Of a DNA stretch of 64,000 nt, positions 21,601 through 27,249 are shown piece by piece. The notes under the pieces were generated by a model. That model saw nothing but the letters and a program-made list of their open reading frames with translations, did not search any database and was not told the origin of the DNA. The DNA is from Eubacteriales bacterium SKADARSKE-1 (GTDB lineage Bacteria > Bacillota > Clostridia > Oscillospirales > Acutalibacteraceae), in the NCBI GenBank assembly GCA_030920305.1, contig JARLUB010000005.1, forward strand, positions 1 through 64,000. The letters are read 5' to 3'. Positions within the stretch are counted from its first letter, which is position 1; the number at the start of each line of letters is the position of its first letter. Made by a program: the position numbers and the translations under genes.

Positions 21601-21754
21601 CAAATGGAATTGTAACTTCTTTTGTTATTACATCAAAAAGCTTTTTAGGATCTGAAATTTGTTTATATTTTTCTTTAGTTACCTCTAGTTTTTCTTGAAA
21701 ATCTTTGTCGCTCGAAACTTTTTCATAAAATCCCTTAATTTTCTCCTTATTCAT
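9698..21754 (-). CDS. giant 4018-residue modular repeat protein with a Nif11-like leader
   Basis: One uninterrupted frame, AAAGGAGT before the ATG and its own promoter and terminator. Order of parts: residues 1-90 a Nif11-like leader ending SLADVSGG; 93-120 a hydrophobic stretch ending TVSAG, like a signal peptide or membrane anchor; Pro/Thr/Gln/Ala-rich linkers; seven to eight copies of a roughly 75-residue domain ending L(K)xxGWK...Y.F between residues about 170 and 1680, interspersed with helical repeats bearing a CX6C pair; three long tandem repeats (about 1970-3515) that also contain Gly-Trp domains; and a unique C-terminal 500 residues. Two acidic Glu/Ala-rich stretches lie in the repeats. 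I recognise no enzyme motif. It could be an exported adhesin or structural surface protein; the leader suggests export by a C39-peptidase ABC transporter, but none is in the window. Function unknown. Confidence 0.85.
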   Translation of the reverse strand: MNKEKIKGFYEKVSSDKDFQEKLEVTKEKYKQISDPKKLFDVITKEVTIPFAKKQGFNFTAEELFEYEQQTLKSNAIKLDAESLADVSGGLGVRTSVMCLSALMGLSAIAMLGSSGTVSAGRSHSNRASLRSSFTSSQQVKTTNPAKSETPTKPVTPATQANPATPAANPQDISHLRYKLEGANKVVITDTKSGNVSVPIIKSLINTFLQIKGKPLSDITIIEYKGKGTPELSRDLENLGFGEGEKNGDLTTFRLIPKAEAMGTGQKATTTTKTGTTGKAGQVQSFSDQLNEINVTYNADKKLIELFSNTEKKLTLTDEYVKMLLNKYGDFNEFKVNNTMYPVEVDDALKAQGWTEVMFAHPSYHLFRKGIPQAPTATTPKSTATQPQKQVQQQPTAAATGKASHEQNFSDLIDEGKSEYFPETHEARLFQKPGVNIMIFTDQHIEHLKSKCGGVINKIIIGYNGQKKVDIDENLKAKGWKELTDQSTASYVFENDMAGAPEKASTTISTPTAATPKKGEEGQSAKPIDESTLVGYRVNLTEVINNIAKGISDLKAGNKVSLPPDNVFNVTNRNLEVLKALKEKVNKNLNYLPKTSQDLFSQVSFFYDLLNARAEILKQISMNSLTARESQIVAECDPKVMQCIEALKAMDAQLAAVATKTPTTTPKSTAAQPQMQVQQQPTTPAAATTTSTPTAENKQESTFPPRITPRPQSHLQAQQQLAADVTAMTPRLSDRFDVNKATYSFATNLVALNIKSGVNNFVITLEDLGDLERLIGRSFEQIMLIGVAGHVELSKELKEQGWKKHDSQSMSSLVFVKDTTAAQPQKQEATLPIMYDLGGWAEATDPKMTYVSLRDKDNIELEYHFGEDSFVVLETGKVPTITAEIIHKLEEIKHESIDKFEVEGKKQIKLDQTMLDEGWEDVSSRWHGNYKFEKNPAKAAAQAKNVTIATQTVHQQPQQQPITPVAAATISTPTAATPAATTTTTTPTPAQPQPANPVTKFVLPPLSLPMSMATPATTKSEEGQSAKSIDEGTLNAYRTELVNFLAFDVEKLSNLEEGKKGSLPDNFFVVMNKTLEDLKNLKEKVEKNSNLLPQTSQDLFEEISWFYTLFIVRAGDLKQVNMKVLNDEQIALVTECNTKIMQCIETLKVMNKQIENSFEYTLKAYKLEFITFLTSKSEELSALAAVEKDVPLKGLVAVIINERLPQLKALKSKIETKRLSLSVENSRTFETISDFYEFLNINTATLRKISSRGLTDEEMRLLFRCEAKVRECIEALKAMDAQPKAVATTTATTRGPARTADLARTQEVQQPDQTATMTKGKAAQVQNPGDSFFENLTNYYLVEEKIILQLKMDQKITLTDEYIRQLESQYGTFNEIIIHPNGKSTVEIDETLKEQGWKEYKDPGSNNYIFQRVTPQASQQQNAQPTHLKSGSQPALPTTPATTSLEGLSNRFFEDMTTYNLPEKRISLNIKLGVKNLLITLKDLEDLEGLQSRHREINQITLYGIAEHVALSEELEEQGWKESNVRYPGIFVFVKDTTKAPETTTTIAPTTITATAAIPEATTTHKSTTPGQPQQQELKQPTIPTADANAIPQSFSDRFDESKTTYNEVTKQLKLVPKNGLKKSIIMLKDIEELQSRYGKFEKIEVVNTGYKVELDDALKANGWKDNSSWFFWMNYNFIQDKPQAPETTSAAAEAADAKAEYERFINIANDKLTSFSKEFKPFMELRAQELLHAKEEAPVYHGILGIVNEYHKELKDLSDKMLGKDLTLLSENKTLLVQNIDDFCKFLDNHTGTFKKIQSGHGPNVADVDIANKCVEEIVECIQALKAIYKELEGPLDSDTLKAYELKVQSFMESKVVKSTEAERSVPKDYHPTSVNTIVNKKLESLKKLKDKVREKVILLNLEESESLVLEIGNFCDLLDKYKEILEKFTYKDPENEEVIFANECDIKIDQCMEALKAVDKKQNPNRVAQITTADACLVRIGKLNDEINLSEGENNKKYQQQLQAELTATEAVLPLLAAKDAKEFVGSIENLRDCLNFININQANLRSAKDKYQQIVGNLGAAAAQNRLAELEQLERTKIEGYAASEVKPVFTCHLNLVALGYLPDWPGKEGLVEFARAKLAELEEADKTKYELRYENGVVFLDDNREDQENNVVITQEMLDDVRGGQNVWCVVGEYGQISEGVKSVCALDPYAYHLIEFRDAIDSISINDDSTQLNIKFKTETDAKLTPAVLRIILESLSGSKFQRGANEDISGVTVNIIDNFELRITLVNHVIYRDASNKIVQVSIESSTNNSVIFEYTVGKKTIEVAAPEDVKPVFAKADLEGIEALLGYKTPEIKFGFFVDARRWQPYEIDLDEALKEGGWTVDGEGNFKNVLFPSGKVKGEEEFYAAIDEGERVEEARIKEEEARIKAAAEEEAGEEEGEEAGEERIKAEEAEEEAEEEEGEEAGEATRIKEEAAAEATHIAKAEVKSVITEGGEVLSFAESNNLLIVTHKYSKTPTITAADIRSLEQEIGFGRRIKEFDVANRQQIKLDETMGKAGWIDVSGKFFGNYKYKIDKIAARVAQITTIDAYMARIDELKDKIKFYKEGNNPKNQKKLQDELAATEKALPSIAAKQVKEDVGRIVSINECLDIINGKQASTKEKYQQILGNIVPPAVQKRLAELEQQQREAIEAISDETAANKPVAACQVKLEELRALKEWGGKRELVKLAEAKLAELQEADKTKYELQYANSVVRFVDNREDQEDVVEITQEMLDKVRGGQNVWCVVGENYGIDKSVKGVCLLTPEEYDAIVFRNAIDSISINDDSTQLTIKFKEEVFHEISSEVLRIILENLSDSKFEQGANEDISGVTVNIIGNETLINKTKNSFIYKNSENKVEKVNIRSKSNELVEFIYFVNSKTIAVYVDDFTAKPTFAKADLEEIEALLGDKITAAKFIDVSSKAVSPLLDNDLTRDGWAVGDEGKFMNVLFQAGKAEGEEELYAASDESERVEEARIKAAAEEATRIANAEVKSVRTEWGEVLSFAESKNLLIVTHENSTIPTITATDIYLLEQELGGRHIEKFEVADGQQIKLDETMEKAGWIDVSGKLFGNYKYKIDEMLARVGRITTIADCLGRISELNDKINLSKQENNKKLQRELQAELVATEKALPSIAAKEAKEEIEKTVSINKVLYSLNLVQTESRSEKDKYQKILDKNMITAAQNRLAELVQKERKAIANISDATTENKPVATCQAKLEELSDLPGWPGKADLIKLAEVKLATLQEADKTKYELRYESGVVRFVDNRENQEDRVEITQEMLDDERGEQNVWCVVGENYSVNRSVKGVCLLTQEQYDAITFRAAIDSISINDDSTQLTIKFKEEASDELNPEVLRIILENLSDSNFKQGANEDISGVTVNIIGAPMLYSTLKNSVIFRDVADEISRVYVVSSTDELVTFDYFVDQDKIGVSASGNLKSTFAKADLEKIEALSGYEITAVKFDVWTKDGLVPNLDEALIQDGWKIDEDGKAAQDEVFGLKIVEGVMKSKLALYRGVSLEYNFTRNYVTIKDERADKSEPIIVTATMLKWAMLHNNLNTLKYVYHDKTTTVAIDAELKRFGWHDTSGKVYYYMEKVEFGTNTLAAEMRTKLGLLTDFKFSINKDDGLYNCNLKISPKGQELGLNKDTLIGLVRAELYKVKRGALENAGLPFYATDQQILAFISEHLRVIVDAAPGINPLVRNEDYCRASVYEGNKLLFRSVKVGNGYFKYEFGSKTVECTAPARSILTMEALKGVAGDDAYNITEIALKDANIRMDRELSVFFRQEDNKLVRKGSLETLVGLGVDEARLSQDRLTLYFVMNEDSKLRVAEGSFKQELVRLEIDHLVNLGILKPEERLEITKNVLNNPTGICFLEEEQYLSCQEAKISSVLKLATTRVDINREGNIEIFVSDGNGYIVGQEENKLVFTNTNSRKAESVERQNFARILLNSKLMERNAVGEKLRAMGEEERQALISNVKIFKVKPGNMLKLQREAIEELFKGQ
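11220..12441 (-). repeat. long repeat copy C of the giant protein (shorter)
   Basis: It begins RVGRITTIADCLGRI and runs through TKYELRYESGVVRFVDNRE, ITQEMLDDERGEQNVWCVVG, IDSISINDDSTQLTIKF and ISGVTVNII to DEALIQDGWKIDE. It lacks the Glu-rich segment and the second Gly-Trp domain seen in copies A and B. Boundaries are approximate. Confidence 0.8.
12442..14064 (-). repeat. long repeat copy B of the giant protein
   Basis: It begins RVAQITTIDAYMARI and ends with the domain containing AGWIDVSGKLFGNYKYKID. The DNA is closely similar to copy A in several blocks, for example around 12460-12540 against 14080-14165, which points to recent duplication. Confidence 0.82.
14065..15848 (-). repeat. long repeat copy A of the giant protein
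   Basis: It begins RVAQITTADACLVRI, has a coiled-coil part, then an all-beta-looking part (VVITQEMLDDVRGGQNVWC, IDSISINDDSTQLNIKF, ISGVTVNII), a Gly-Trp domain, an acidic Glu/Ala stretch and a second Gly-Trp domain. About 595 residues. Confidence 0.82.
14362..14570 (-). repeat. acidic Glu/Ala/Gly low-complexity stretch
   Basis: This part of the giant gene encodes about 70 residues built from EEEAGEE and RIK units. The DNA is an imperfect TTCTTC/TTCTGC repeat on the plus strand and probably a slippage hot spot. Copy B holds only a short remnant of it. Confidence 0.85.
15865..16250 (-). repeat. helical CX6C repeat 5
   Basis: About 125 mostly helical residues, from DSDTLKAYELKVQSFMES to CDIKIDQCMEALKAVDKK. 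The paired cysteines six residues apart are conserved with the other four copies. Confidence 0.75.
16251..16655 (-). repeat. helical CX6C repeat 4
   Basis: From YERFINIANDKLTSFSKEF to CVEEIVECIQALKAIYKEL; same layout as copy 5 and directly adjoining it. Confidence 0.72.
17905..18292 (-). repeat. helical CX6C repeat 3
   Basis: From FEYTLKAYKLEFITFLTS to CEAKVRECIEALKAMDAQ. It follows copy 2 without a linker. Confidence 0.75.
18295..18670 (-). repeat. helical CX6C repeat 2
   Basis: From DEGTLNAYRTELVNFLA to CNTKIMQCIETLKVMNKQ. The middle contains LPQTSQDLFEEISWFY, closely matching copy 1. Confidence 0.75.
19800..20172 (-). repeat. helical CX6C repeat 1
   Basis: From DESTLVGYRVNLTEVINN to CDPKVMQCIEALKAMDAQ, with LPKTSQDLFSQVSFFYDLL in the middle. 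Confidence 0.75.
21485..21754 (-). other. Nif11-like leader region with double-glycine site
   Basis: Residues 1-90 of the giant protein. KIKGFYEKVSSDKDFQEKL, the ISDPKKLFDVITKE helix, KKQGFNFTAEELFEYE and the end LDAESLADVSGG match the layout of Nif11-type RiPP leader peptides (TIGR03798): helix, acidic GF.FT..EL motif, then L..VSGG. Identification is by pattern only. Cleavage after GG (residues 89-90) would be the expected site. Confidence 0.72.
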
Positions 21755-21829
21755 AACTATGTACTCCTTTCAATTTCCTTTATTTGGTTATTATCATTCA
21801 CAATATTTCCATTTTAAACTATTAAATAT

Positions 21830-21858
21830 ATTATATCACTTCGATATAGCAAAATCAA
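21830..21858 (-). promoter_or_regulatory. promoter of the giant gene
   Basis: Minus-strand TTGATT (21853-21858), a 17-base spacer and consensus TATAAT (21830-21835), about 75 bases upstream of the ATG. Confidence 0.75.
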
Positions 21859-21926
21859 CAATATTTTTTCTGTACATTTCTTATATTTATTAGTAATAAC
21901 CTTTTAACCTTAAATTATTATAAAAT

Positions 21927-22538
21927 TTAAAGGTATGTATCTTTTTTAGTCACTAAAATAACTATTAAATAAAAACTAATGAGCAGTAATGAAAAATTGC
22001 ATTTTGATATTAATAAAATATAAAATCCTGCAGCTGTGATTGGAAAAATAACTGCAATTGATATTATATTAAGAATTTTATCAGCATTTTTTGCTCCAAT
22101 TTTCCTAGTTAATAAAATTAATAAAATTTGCCCACCATCTAAAGAATACACTGGAAGTAAATTAAATAATGCAAGAAACAAATTTTCTAAACTAAAGTAT
22201 AGAAAAACTTTATATGAAACAAAGTTATATAAAGCAAAAAAAATAATAAAGCTAAAAAGGTTAAACAACGGTCCAAAAATTAATATCACAATATCATCAA
22301 AACTGCTTTGCTTGATTATATTGTGATCAACAATGTTTATATTAAAAAAATCCATATTTATTTCTTTTGTTACATATCCTCTTGACTTCATTGCAATGAG
22401 ATGTCCAAATTCGTGAATAGCTGCCGACAAAATTCCCAATACAGATAAAAGGCTTTTATCTATAACCATTAAAGTTACAATAATTGCAACAAACGGGAAG
22501 CTTATCTTTATTTTGCATCCAAATAAATTAACGCCCAT
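21927..22538 (-). CDS. spoIVFB: site-2 protease, SpoIVFB-like (M50)
   Basis: A 203-residue polytopic metalloprotease. HEFGH (about residue 43) binds zinc, and NLLPVYSLDGGQ (about 130) supplies the third ligand. About six membrane segments. In Bacillus, SpoIVFB cuts pro-sigma-K inside the outer forespore membrane. The ATG at 22538 shares its A with the TGA of spoIVFA (TGATG), indicating coupled translation. It lacks the C-terminal CBS domain of the Bacillus protein, so ATP sensing by that route is absent. The sigK gene is 15 kb away in this window. A generic M50 peptidase is the alternative, made less likely by its partner gene. Confidence 0.83.
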   Translation of the reverse strand: MGVNLFGCKIKISFPFVAIIVTLMVIDKSLLSVLGILSAAIHEFGHLIAMKSRGYVTKEINMDFFNINIVDHNIIKQSSFDDIVILIFGPLFNLFSFIIFFALYNFVSYKVFLYFSLENLFLALFNLLPVYSLDGGQILLILLTRKIGAKNADKILNIISIAVIFPITAAGFYILLISKCNFSLLLISFYLIVILVTKKDTYL

Positions 22539-23293
22539 CAACAAATATAGTTTCCTTTAAAAAATTGTTCCGGATCATATTGGACACCGTTTATCAATAA
22601 TTCAAAGTGAAGATGACTACCTGTTGATCTCCCACTGTTACCAACTAAAGCTAGCTCTTGGCCCCTTTTGACAATTTCACTAGGATTTACTTTAAGTGCA
22701 GCACAATGTGCATACAAAGTTTCTATATTGTTCCCGTGGTCAACAATTACACAGTTACCATAAGAGCCAAATTTCTCAGCCTTTTTTACCATGCCAGGTA
22801 ATACTGCATATATTGCATCTCCTTTATTTGCACTAATATCAAGCCCATAATGATTTTTATCTTTTTTTGTTATTGGATCAACCCGAGTGCCAAATCGAGA
22901 GGTAATTGTTCCTGCTGATAAAGGTTTTGTTAACACAACAGAAAGATCTACAGGATTAATTTCCGCTATTGTATTTTGGCAGGGAGTTTCTTTTTCAAAA
23001 CTTCTCTTCAATGAAATATTTTGTTTGAAAACTTGTTTATAATTTTCTATATCATCTCCAGCAATTAAAGAATCATTTATTTTTTGCAAATACCAACTTT
23101 TAATAGGCTCAAGATAATCTAGTTTTGAATACTCCACCACCAGTGCACTTAAAATAATCAAAATTGAAACTATAATCTGTACTAAAAGTATAAAATGTTT
23201 TGCCTTATACCTTTTTTCTTTTGGGTTTAAAGCAACTTTTTCCTCTAATATTTCTTCATCATCAAAGTCTTCTAATAAATCATAATTTGTCAT
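22538..23293 (-). CDS. spoIVFA: SpoIVFA-like M23 (LytM) domain membrane protein
   Basis: A 251-residue single-pass protein with a charged N-terminus, a membrane segment at about 32-52 and a C-terminal LytM domain. The zinc residues of an active M23 peptidase are all present: HYGLD (HxxxD) and SHLHF (HxH). In Bacillus, SpoIVFA holds and inhibits SpoIVFB at the outer forespore membrane. Whether this copy cuts peptidoglycan or only scaffolds is open. Assignment rests on the size, topology and direct coupling to the M50 gene. Confidence 0.8.
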   Translation of the reverse strand: MTNYDLLEDFDDEEILEEKVALNPKEKRYKAKHFILLVQIIVSILIILSALVVEYSKLDYLEPIKSWYLQKINDSLIAGDDIENYKQVFKQNISLKRSFEKETPCQNTIAEINPVDLSVVLTKPLSAGTITSRFGTRVDPITKKDKNHYGLDISANKGDAIYAVLPGMVKKAEKFGSYGNCVIVDHGNNIETLYAHCAALKVNPSEIVKRGQELALVGNSGRSTGSHLHFELLINGVQYDPEQFFKGNYIC

Positions 23294-23424
23294 ATAAAAT
23301 ATTTGTCAGACATATAAAAGTAATCGCTCTTACAAAATATATATCTTATTCCTCCTTTTTATTTTATCCATAATTAATATGATAAATCAGTAAATAAGAT
23401 AACCAAAATGTAGGACTTTATAAT

Positions 23425-23470
23425 AAAAAAAGTCATGGACACCTATTAATTAGGCATCCATGACTTTTTT
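23425..23470 (-). terminator. terminator after htrA
   Basis: AAAAAAGTCATGGA (from 23425) pairs with TCCATGACTTTTTT (to 23470), flanked by A- and T-runs, so it can work in both directions. It abuts the htrA stop codon. Confidence 0.85.
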
Positions 23471-24774
23471 TACCCTTTATCTTCTAAAAGTGTTACTCTA
23501 GCATCAAAAGTTGTTGAATTCGTTCCCATTATTGCCGTACGATAAATTGTAAGCGTAGCAGTATCTCCGGGACTATGCTTTGCAAGTTCGCCATACAGTG
23601 TTGAAGTAGTATCTGTTGAAATTCCATCAATTTTTGTTATAATGTCTCCAACTCTTATACCTTTACTTGAAACATCACTATCATTGCTTATTTCTAAAAT
23701 AAGAAGTCCTTGAGGAACATTGTTAAGCTGCGCTTCATATGCTGAAATTTGCCTAACTGATATTCCAAGCCGAACTCTCCCTGAAACATACCCTCTATTT
23801 ATTATATCATCCACTACAGTTTTTGCAGTATTAACAGGAATTGCAAAACCCATACCCTCATAATCTACAAGTTTTGAACTATTTATACCAACAACTTGAC
23901 CATACATATTTAAAAGCGCGCCTCCAGAGTTTCCCGGGTTAATCGCAGCATCGGTTTGAATAAACTTTACCAAACTGTTTGCTGAACCAATAGAACGATT
24001 AAGTGCTGAAACTAGCCCCCTCGTAAGAGAATTTTCAAGACCCCCTGGGTTACCAATAGCTAAAACCCACTCCCCTACTGCCAATTGATCAGAGTTTCCA
24101 AATTGAGCTGGAGTTAAACCAGTAGCATTTATTTTAAGTACTGCTAAATCAGTTCTTGTGTCAAAACCTATTAATTTTGCAGGATACTCTTTTTCATCTT
24201 TTACAACTGTGACGTTACTTTTATTACTATTTCCTACAACATGAGCATTTGTTATTATATATCCGTCGGCACTCATAATTATACCAGAACCTTGCCCTGC
24301 CGAGGAAGAGATAAGCCCTTGGCTTGGATTATATGTCACAACGCCAACTATAGACGGTGCCACTTTTGAGTATATTACTTCAGCTGTCATCGTACCTTCA
24401 GTTTCAGTTCGATCAACTGTATTTAACGCTGTACTATGAGAATTGTCTTCATTATTTGAATTCCAAGAAAATGGCAACCAGCTTGTTGTCCCTTTAATAT
24501 ATGAAATAACAATTGATGAAGTAAAAAATATAAGAGCAAAAGATATAACTATACCAAATATCCATAAAAAGGCTTTTAAACCTTTGTCCATTCTGGGCTT
24601 AGAAATTACTTCATTTTCTTGATAATCTAGCTCGGATTGATCGCTTTTTTCATCAAAATTTGTTTGCTTTGATTGTATTAATTCATGACGTTCTTTTTTG
24701 TTAATATTTGTTTCTTTAAAATTTTCCTCACTACTGTTCTGACGATCAATATCGTCTTTGTAATCATCATTCAT
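23470..24774 (-). CDS. htrA: HtrA/DegP-type serine protease
   Basis: A 434-residue membrane-anchored quality-control protease. A long acidic, hydrophilic cytoplasmic N-terminus leads to a membrane helix (about 66-90). The trypsin-like domain has its triad in ITNAHVV (His), DLAVLKI (Asp) and GNSGGALLN (Ser). One PDZ domain follows (about 335-420: GLLILEISNDSDVSSKGIRVGD). It degrades or refolds misfolded proteins outside the membrane. A two-component pair lies 57 bases upstream on the same strand, like the CssRS system that controls htrA in Bacillus. AGGAG precedes the ATG. Confidence 0.93.
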   Translation of the reverse strand: MNDDYKDDIDRQNSSEENFKETNINKKERHELIQSKQTNFDEKSDQSELDYQENEVISKPRMDKGLKAFLWIFGIVISFALIFFTSSIVISYIKGTTSWLPFSWNSNNEDNSHSTALNTVDRTETEGTMTAEVIYSKVAPSIVGVVTYNPSQGLISSSAGQGSGIIMSADGYIITNAHVVGNSNKSNVTVVKDEKEYPAKLIGFDTRTDLAVLKINATGLTPAQFGNSDQLAVGEWVLAIGNPGGLENSLTRGLVSALNRSIGSANSLVKFIQTDAAINPGNSGGALLNMYGQVVGINSSKLVDYEGMGFAIPVNTAKTVVDDIINRGYVSGRVRLGISVRQISAYEAQLNNVPQGLLILEISNDSDVSSKGIRVGDIITKIDGISTDTTSTLYGELAKHSPGDTATLTIYRTAIMGTNSTTFDARVTLLEDKG

Positions 24775-24831
24775 AAAAAATCTCCTAACTTAAGCTTAAA
24801 AAACTAATTGTAAATTATTATAGCATAAAAT

Positions 24832-26328
24832 TTATTTGGAACCAAAATCATCAGGAATAAAAAATTCAAACACACAACTATTCCCATCAATGCTAGTAGC
24901 AGCAATATTACCTTTGTGAAGCTGTAGAATTTTTTTAACAATATAAAGCCCCAAACCTATTCCAGTTTTGTCAAGACTTCTTGATTTGTCTGTTTTATAA
25001 AACCTGTCAAATATTAAACCAATATCTTCTTTTGATATTCCGTCTCCACTGTTTTTTATTGAAAAAATTGTTTGATTTTTTGCATTGTAAAGACTGATTT
25101 CTATAAACCCATGTTTGTTTACAAACTTTGTTGCATTTTCAACAAGATTAAATACCACTTGGTAAAGCATATCTTTATCAGCTTCTACCAATACATTGTC
25201 AGATCCAGGTAAAACTTTTATTTCCACGTTCTTTTCTTTTATAGTTTTTTCAAAAGTTGACAATACATTTAAAGTAAGTGCTAGCAAATCAAATTTCGTT
25301 TTTTTAATACTTACTTTACCACTGTCTATTCTAGATAAATTCAGCATCGATTGAACTAACCTTGAAAGTCTTTTGATTTCACTTGAAACTATATTCAAAT
25401 AATATGTTTGTTTTTCTTCTTTTATTGTTCCATCTAAAATTCCATCAATAAAGCCGGCTATCGTTGTCATAGGCGTTTTTAACTCATGCGACACATTAGC
25501 TATAAAATTTTTTCTAGTTTTTTCAGAAAATTCGAGTGATTCTGCCATTTCATTAAACGCTATTGCTAACGAGCCAATTTCATCATTTGATTTTACAAAA
25601 ACACGTTTTGAAAAGTCTCCTTGACTAAATGACTTTGCAGCTTCTGACATTTGTTTTAAAGGCTTTGCCATGTTATAAGATAAAAGCCAAATAATTAGCA
25701 ATGCTATTAATAATGAAATAAGTGCTGAAAATACAAATAATTTTAATATTTCAAAACCTAAGCTATCCATTTGAGCAGCATCGGATGCTATAAAGACAGA
25801 TCCTATTACAACCTTTTCACCTGCTTTATTATTAGCTTTAATTGGAATACCAACAGAATAGCAATTATAACTATATATTTCTCCCAAATGATTTATGCCA
25901 ACATATTGTCCATTTTCAACTGCTGACAGTATTTGTTCCGGAATAACTTTTTGAGTATCAATAACACTATCAGTATTTGAAAAAAGTAATATCTTGCCGG
26001 AAGAATCAGTTATAAATATATCAGAGTCTAAATTCTGAGAAACTGTATTTAATATACCTAGTAAAAGCTCTTCATTTTTTAAAGCATAACTTATTTCACC
26101 AGAATTATTGATACTTTTATTAGCTGTCTCAACCTCTAAACCGCTATCAGAAATGGTAGCGGCAATATTGTTTGCATTCTTAATTAAGAGCTCCTTTTTC
26201 TCACTTATTTTATAATTAGAAACAAATACATATAGCATTATTCCAAGAACTAAAAAACTCATCAAAACAATTGACATAAATACGCCAAGATATTTTTTAA
26301 ATAATGTTTTACGTCCTAACTTTTTCAT
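24832..26328 (-). CDS. sensor histidine kinase
   Basis: A 498-residue membrane sensor. Membrane segments at about 14-34 and 190-213 enclose a roughly 150-residue extracytoplasmic sensor. A HAMP domain (about 215-268), HisKA with the phospho-acceptor in ANVSHELKTPMTTI, and HATPase_c with NATKFVNKHG, GDGISKED and GIGLGLYIVKK follow. Its ATG overlaps the response regulator stop by one base (TAATG). Downstream HtrA suggests it senses envelope or secretion stress; that is inference from gene order. Confidence 0.92.
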   Translation of the reverse strand: MKKLGRKTLFKKYLGVFMSIVLMSFLVLGIMLYVFVSNYKISEKKELLIKNANNIAATISDSGLEVETANKSINNSGEISYALKNEELLLGILNTVSQNLDSDIFITDSSGKILLFSNTDSVIDTQKVIPEQILSAVENGQYVGINHLGEIYSYNCYSVGIPIKANNKAGEKVVIGSVFIASDAAQMDSLGFEILKLFVFSALISLLIALLIIWLLSYNMAKPLKQMSEAAKSFSQGDFSKRVFVKSNDEIGSLAIAFNEMAESLEFSEKTRKNFIANVSHELKTPMTTIAGFIDGILDGTIKEEKQTYYLNIVSSEIKRLSRLVQSMLNLSRIDSGKVSIKKTKFDLLALTLNVLSTFEKTIKEKNVEIKVLPGSDNVLVEADKDMLYQVVFNLVENATKFVNKHGFIEISLYNAKNQTIFSIKNSGDGISKEDIGLIFDRFYKTDKSRSLDKTGIGLGLYIVKKILQLHKGNIAATSIDGNSCVFEFFIPDDFGSK

Positions 26329-27008
26329 TAGTGCACCTCAAATTTATATCCAACTCCCCAAACTGTCTCAAGCTCCCATTGGTTTGATACACCATCAAGC
26401 TTAGTTCTAAGTCTTTTTATATGTACGTCAACAGTTCTTGAGTCCCCAAAATATTCAAATCCCCAAACTTTTTCTAAAAGTTGGTTCCTTGTAAAAACCT
26501 GATTTGGATGGCTTGCCAAATAATAAATAAGTTCTATTTCCTTAGGCGGTGCATCAATCTTTTCTCCATTAACTTTTAATTCATAATTAGAAATATTAAT
26601 TGATATCTTATCAAACTTTACAATTTTAATACTATCAGATAACCTTTCATTAGACCTACGAAAAACAGCTCTCATCCGAGCAATAATCTCTTTAGCTTCA
26701 AATGGTTTCACAACATAATCGTCCGCACCTAGTTCAAGCCCTAAAACCTTGTCAAATGTTTCACCTTTTGCAGTGAGCATTATTACAGGACAATTTGAAG
26801 TTTTTCTAATTTCTTTTAAAACTTCTAAACCATCAAGTTCTGGCAACATTATATCAAGTATAACTAAATTAAGATTTTCTTTTTGAAAAAGTTCAATTGC
26901 TTTTTTACCATCATTTGCAATAACAGTCTCTAACCCTTCTTTTTCTATATATAGTCTTAAAAGCTCACATATATTTTGGTCATCATCTACAATTAAAACT
27001 TTATTCAT
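26328..27008 (-). CDS. OmpR/PhoB-family response regulator
   Basis: A 226-residue regulator. The receiver domain has the acidic pocket (IVDDDQN), phospho-acceptor Asp in LVILDIMLPELDG, then MLTAK and VVKPF. The C-terminal winged helix contains SRTVDVHIKRLRTKL. The histidine kinase gene starts at its stop codon, so they form a cognate pair. Confidence 0.94.
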   Translation of the reverse strand: MNKVLIVDDDQNICELLRLYIEKEGLETVIANDGKKAIELFQKENLNLVILDIMLPELDGLEVLKEIRKTSNCPVIMLTAKGETFDKVLGLELGADDYVVKPFEAKEIIARMRAVFRRSNERLSDSIKIVKFDKISINISNYELKVNGEKIDAPPKEIELIYYLASHPNQVFTRNQLLEKVWGFEYFGDSRTVDVHIKRLRTKLDGVSNQWELETVWGVGYKFEVH

Positions 27009-27249
27009 ATTAAAACCCTTTCTTAATCCTAAATTTGACCTAAACTATTCAAGTATATCATAAACCTTTTTAAAACGAAAATCTACTATTTAGCTATTTT
27101 ACAAACTTACATTGTATTTTAATTTCTAAATAAAAATTGACAGGTGCTATACTTTGACAACACCCATCCTTTTATAATAATATTAATTTTTTAAATTCAC
27201 TTTAAGTAAAAAAGATAATAGTGTAAATGCTTGTCAAATTTTGATTTAA

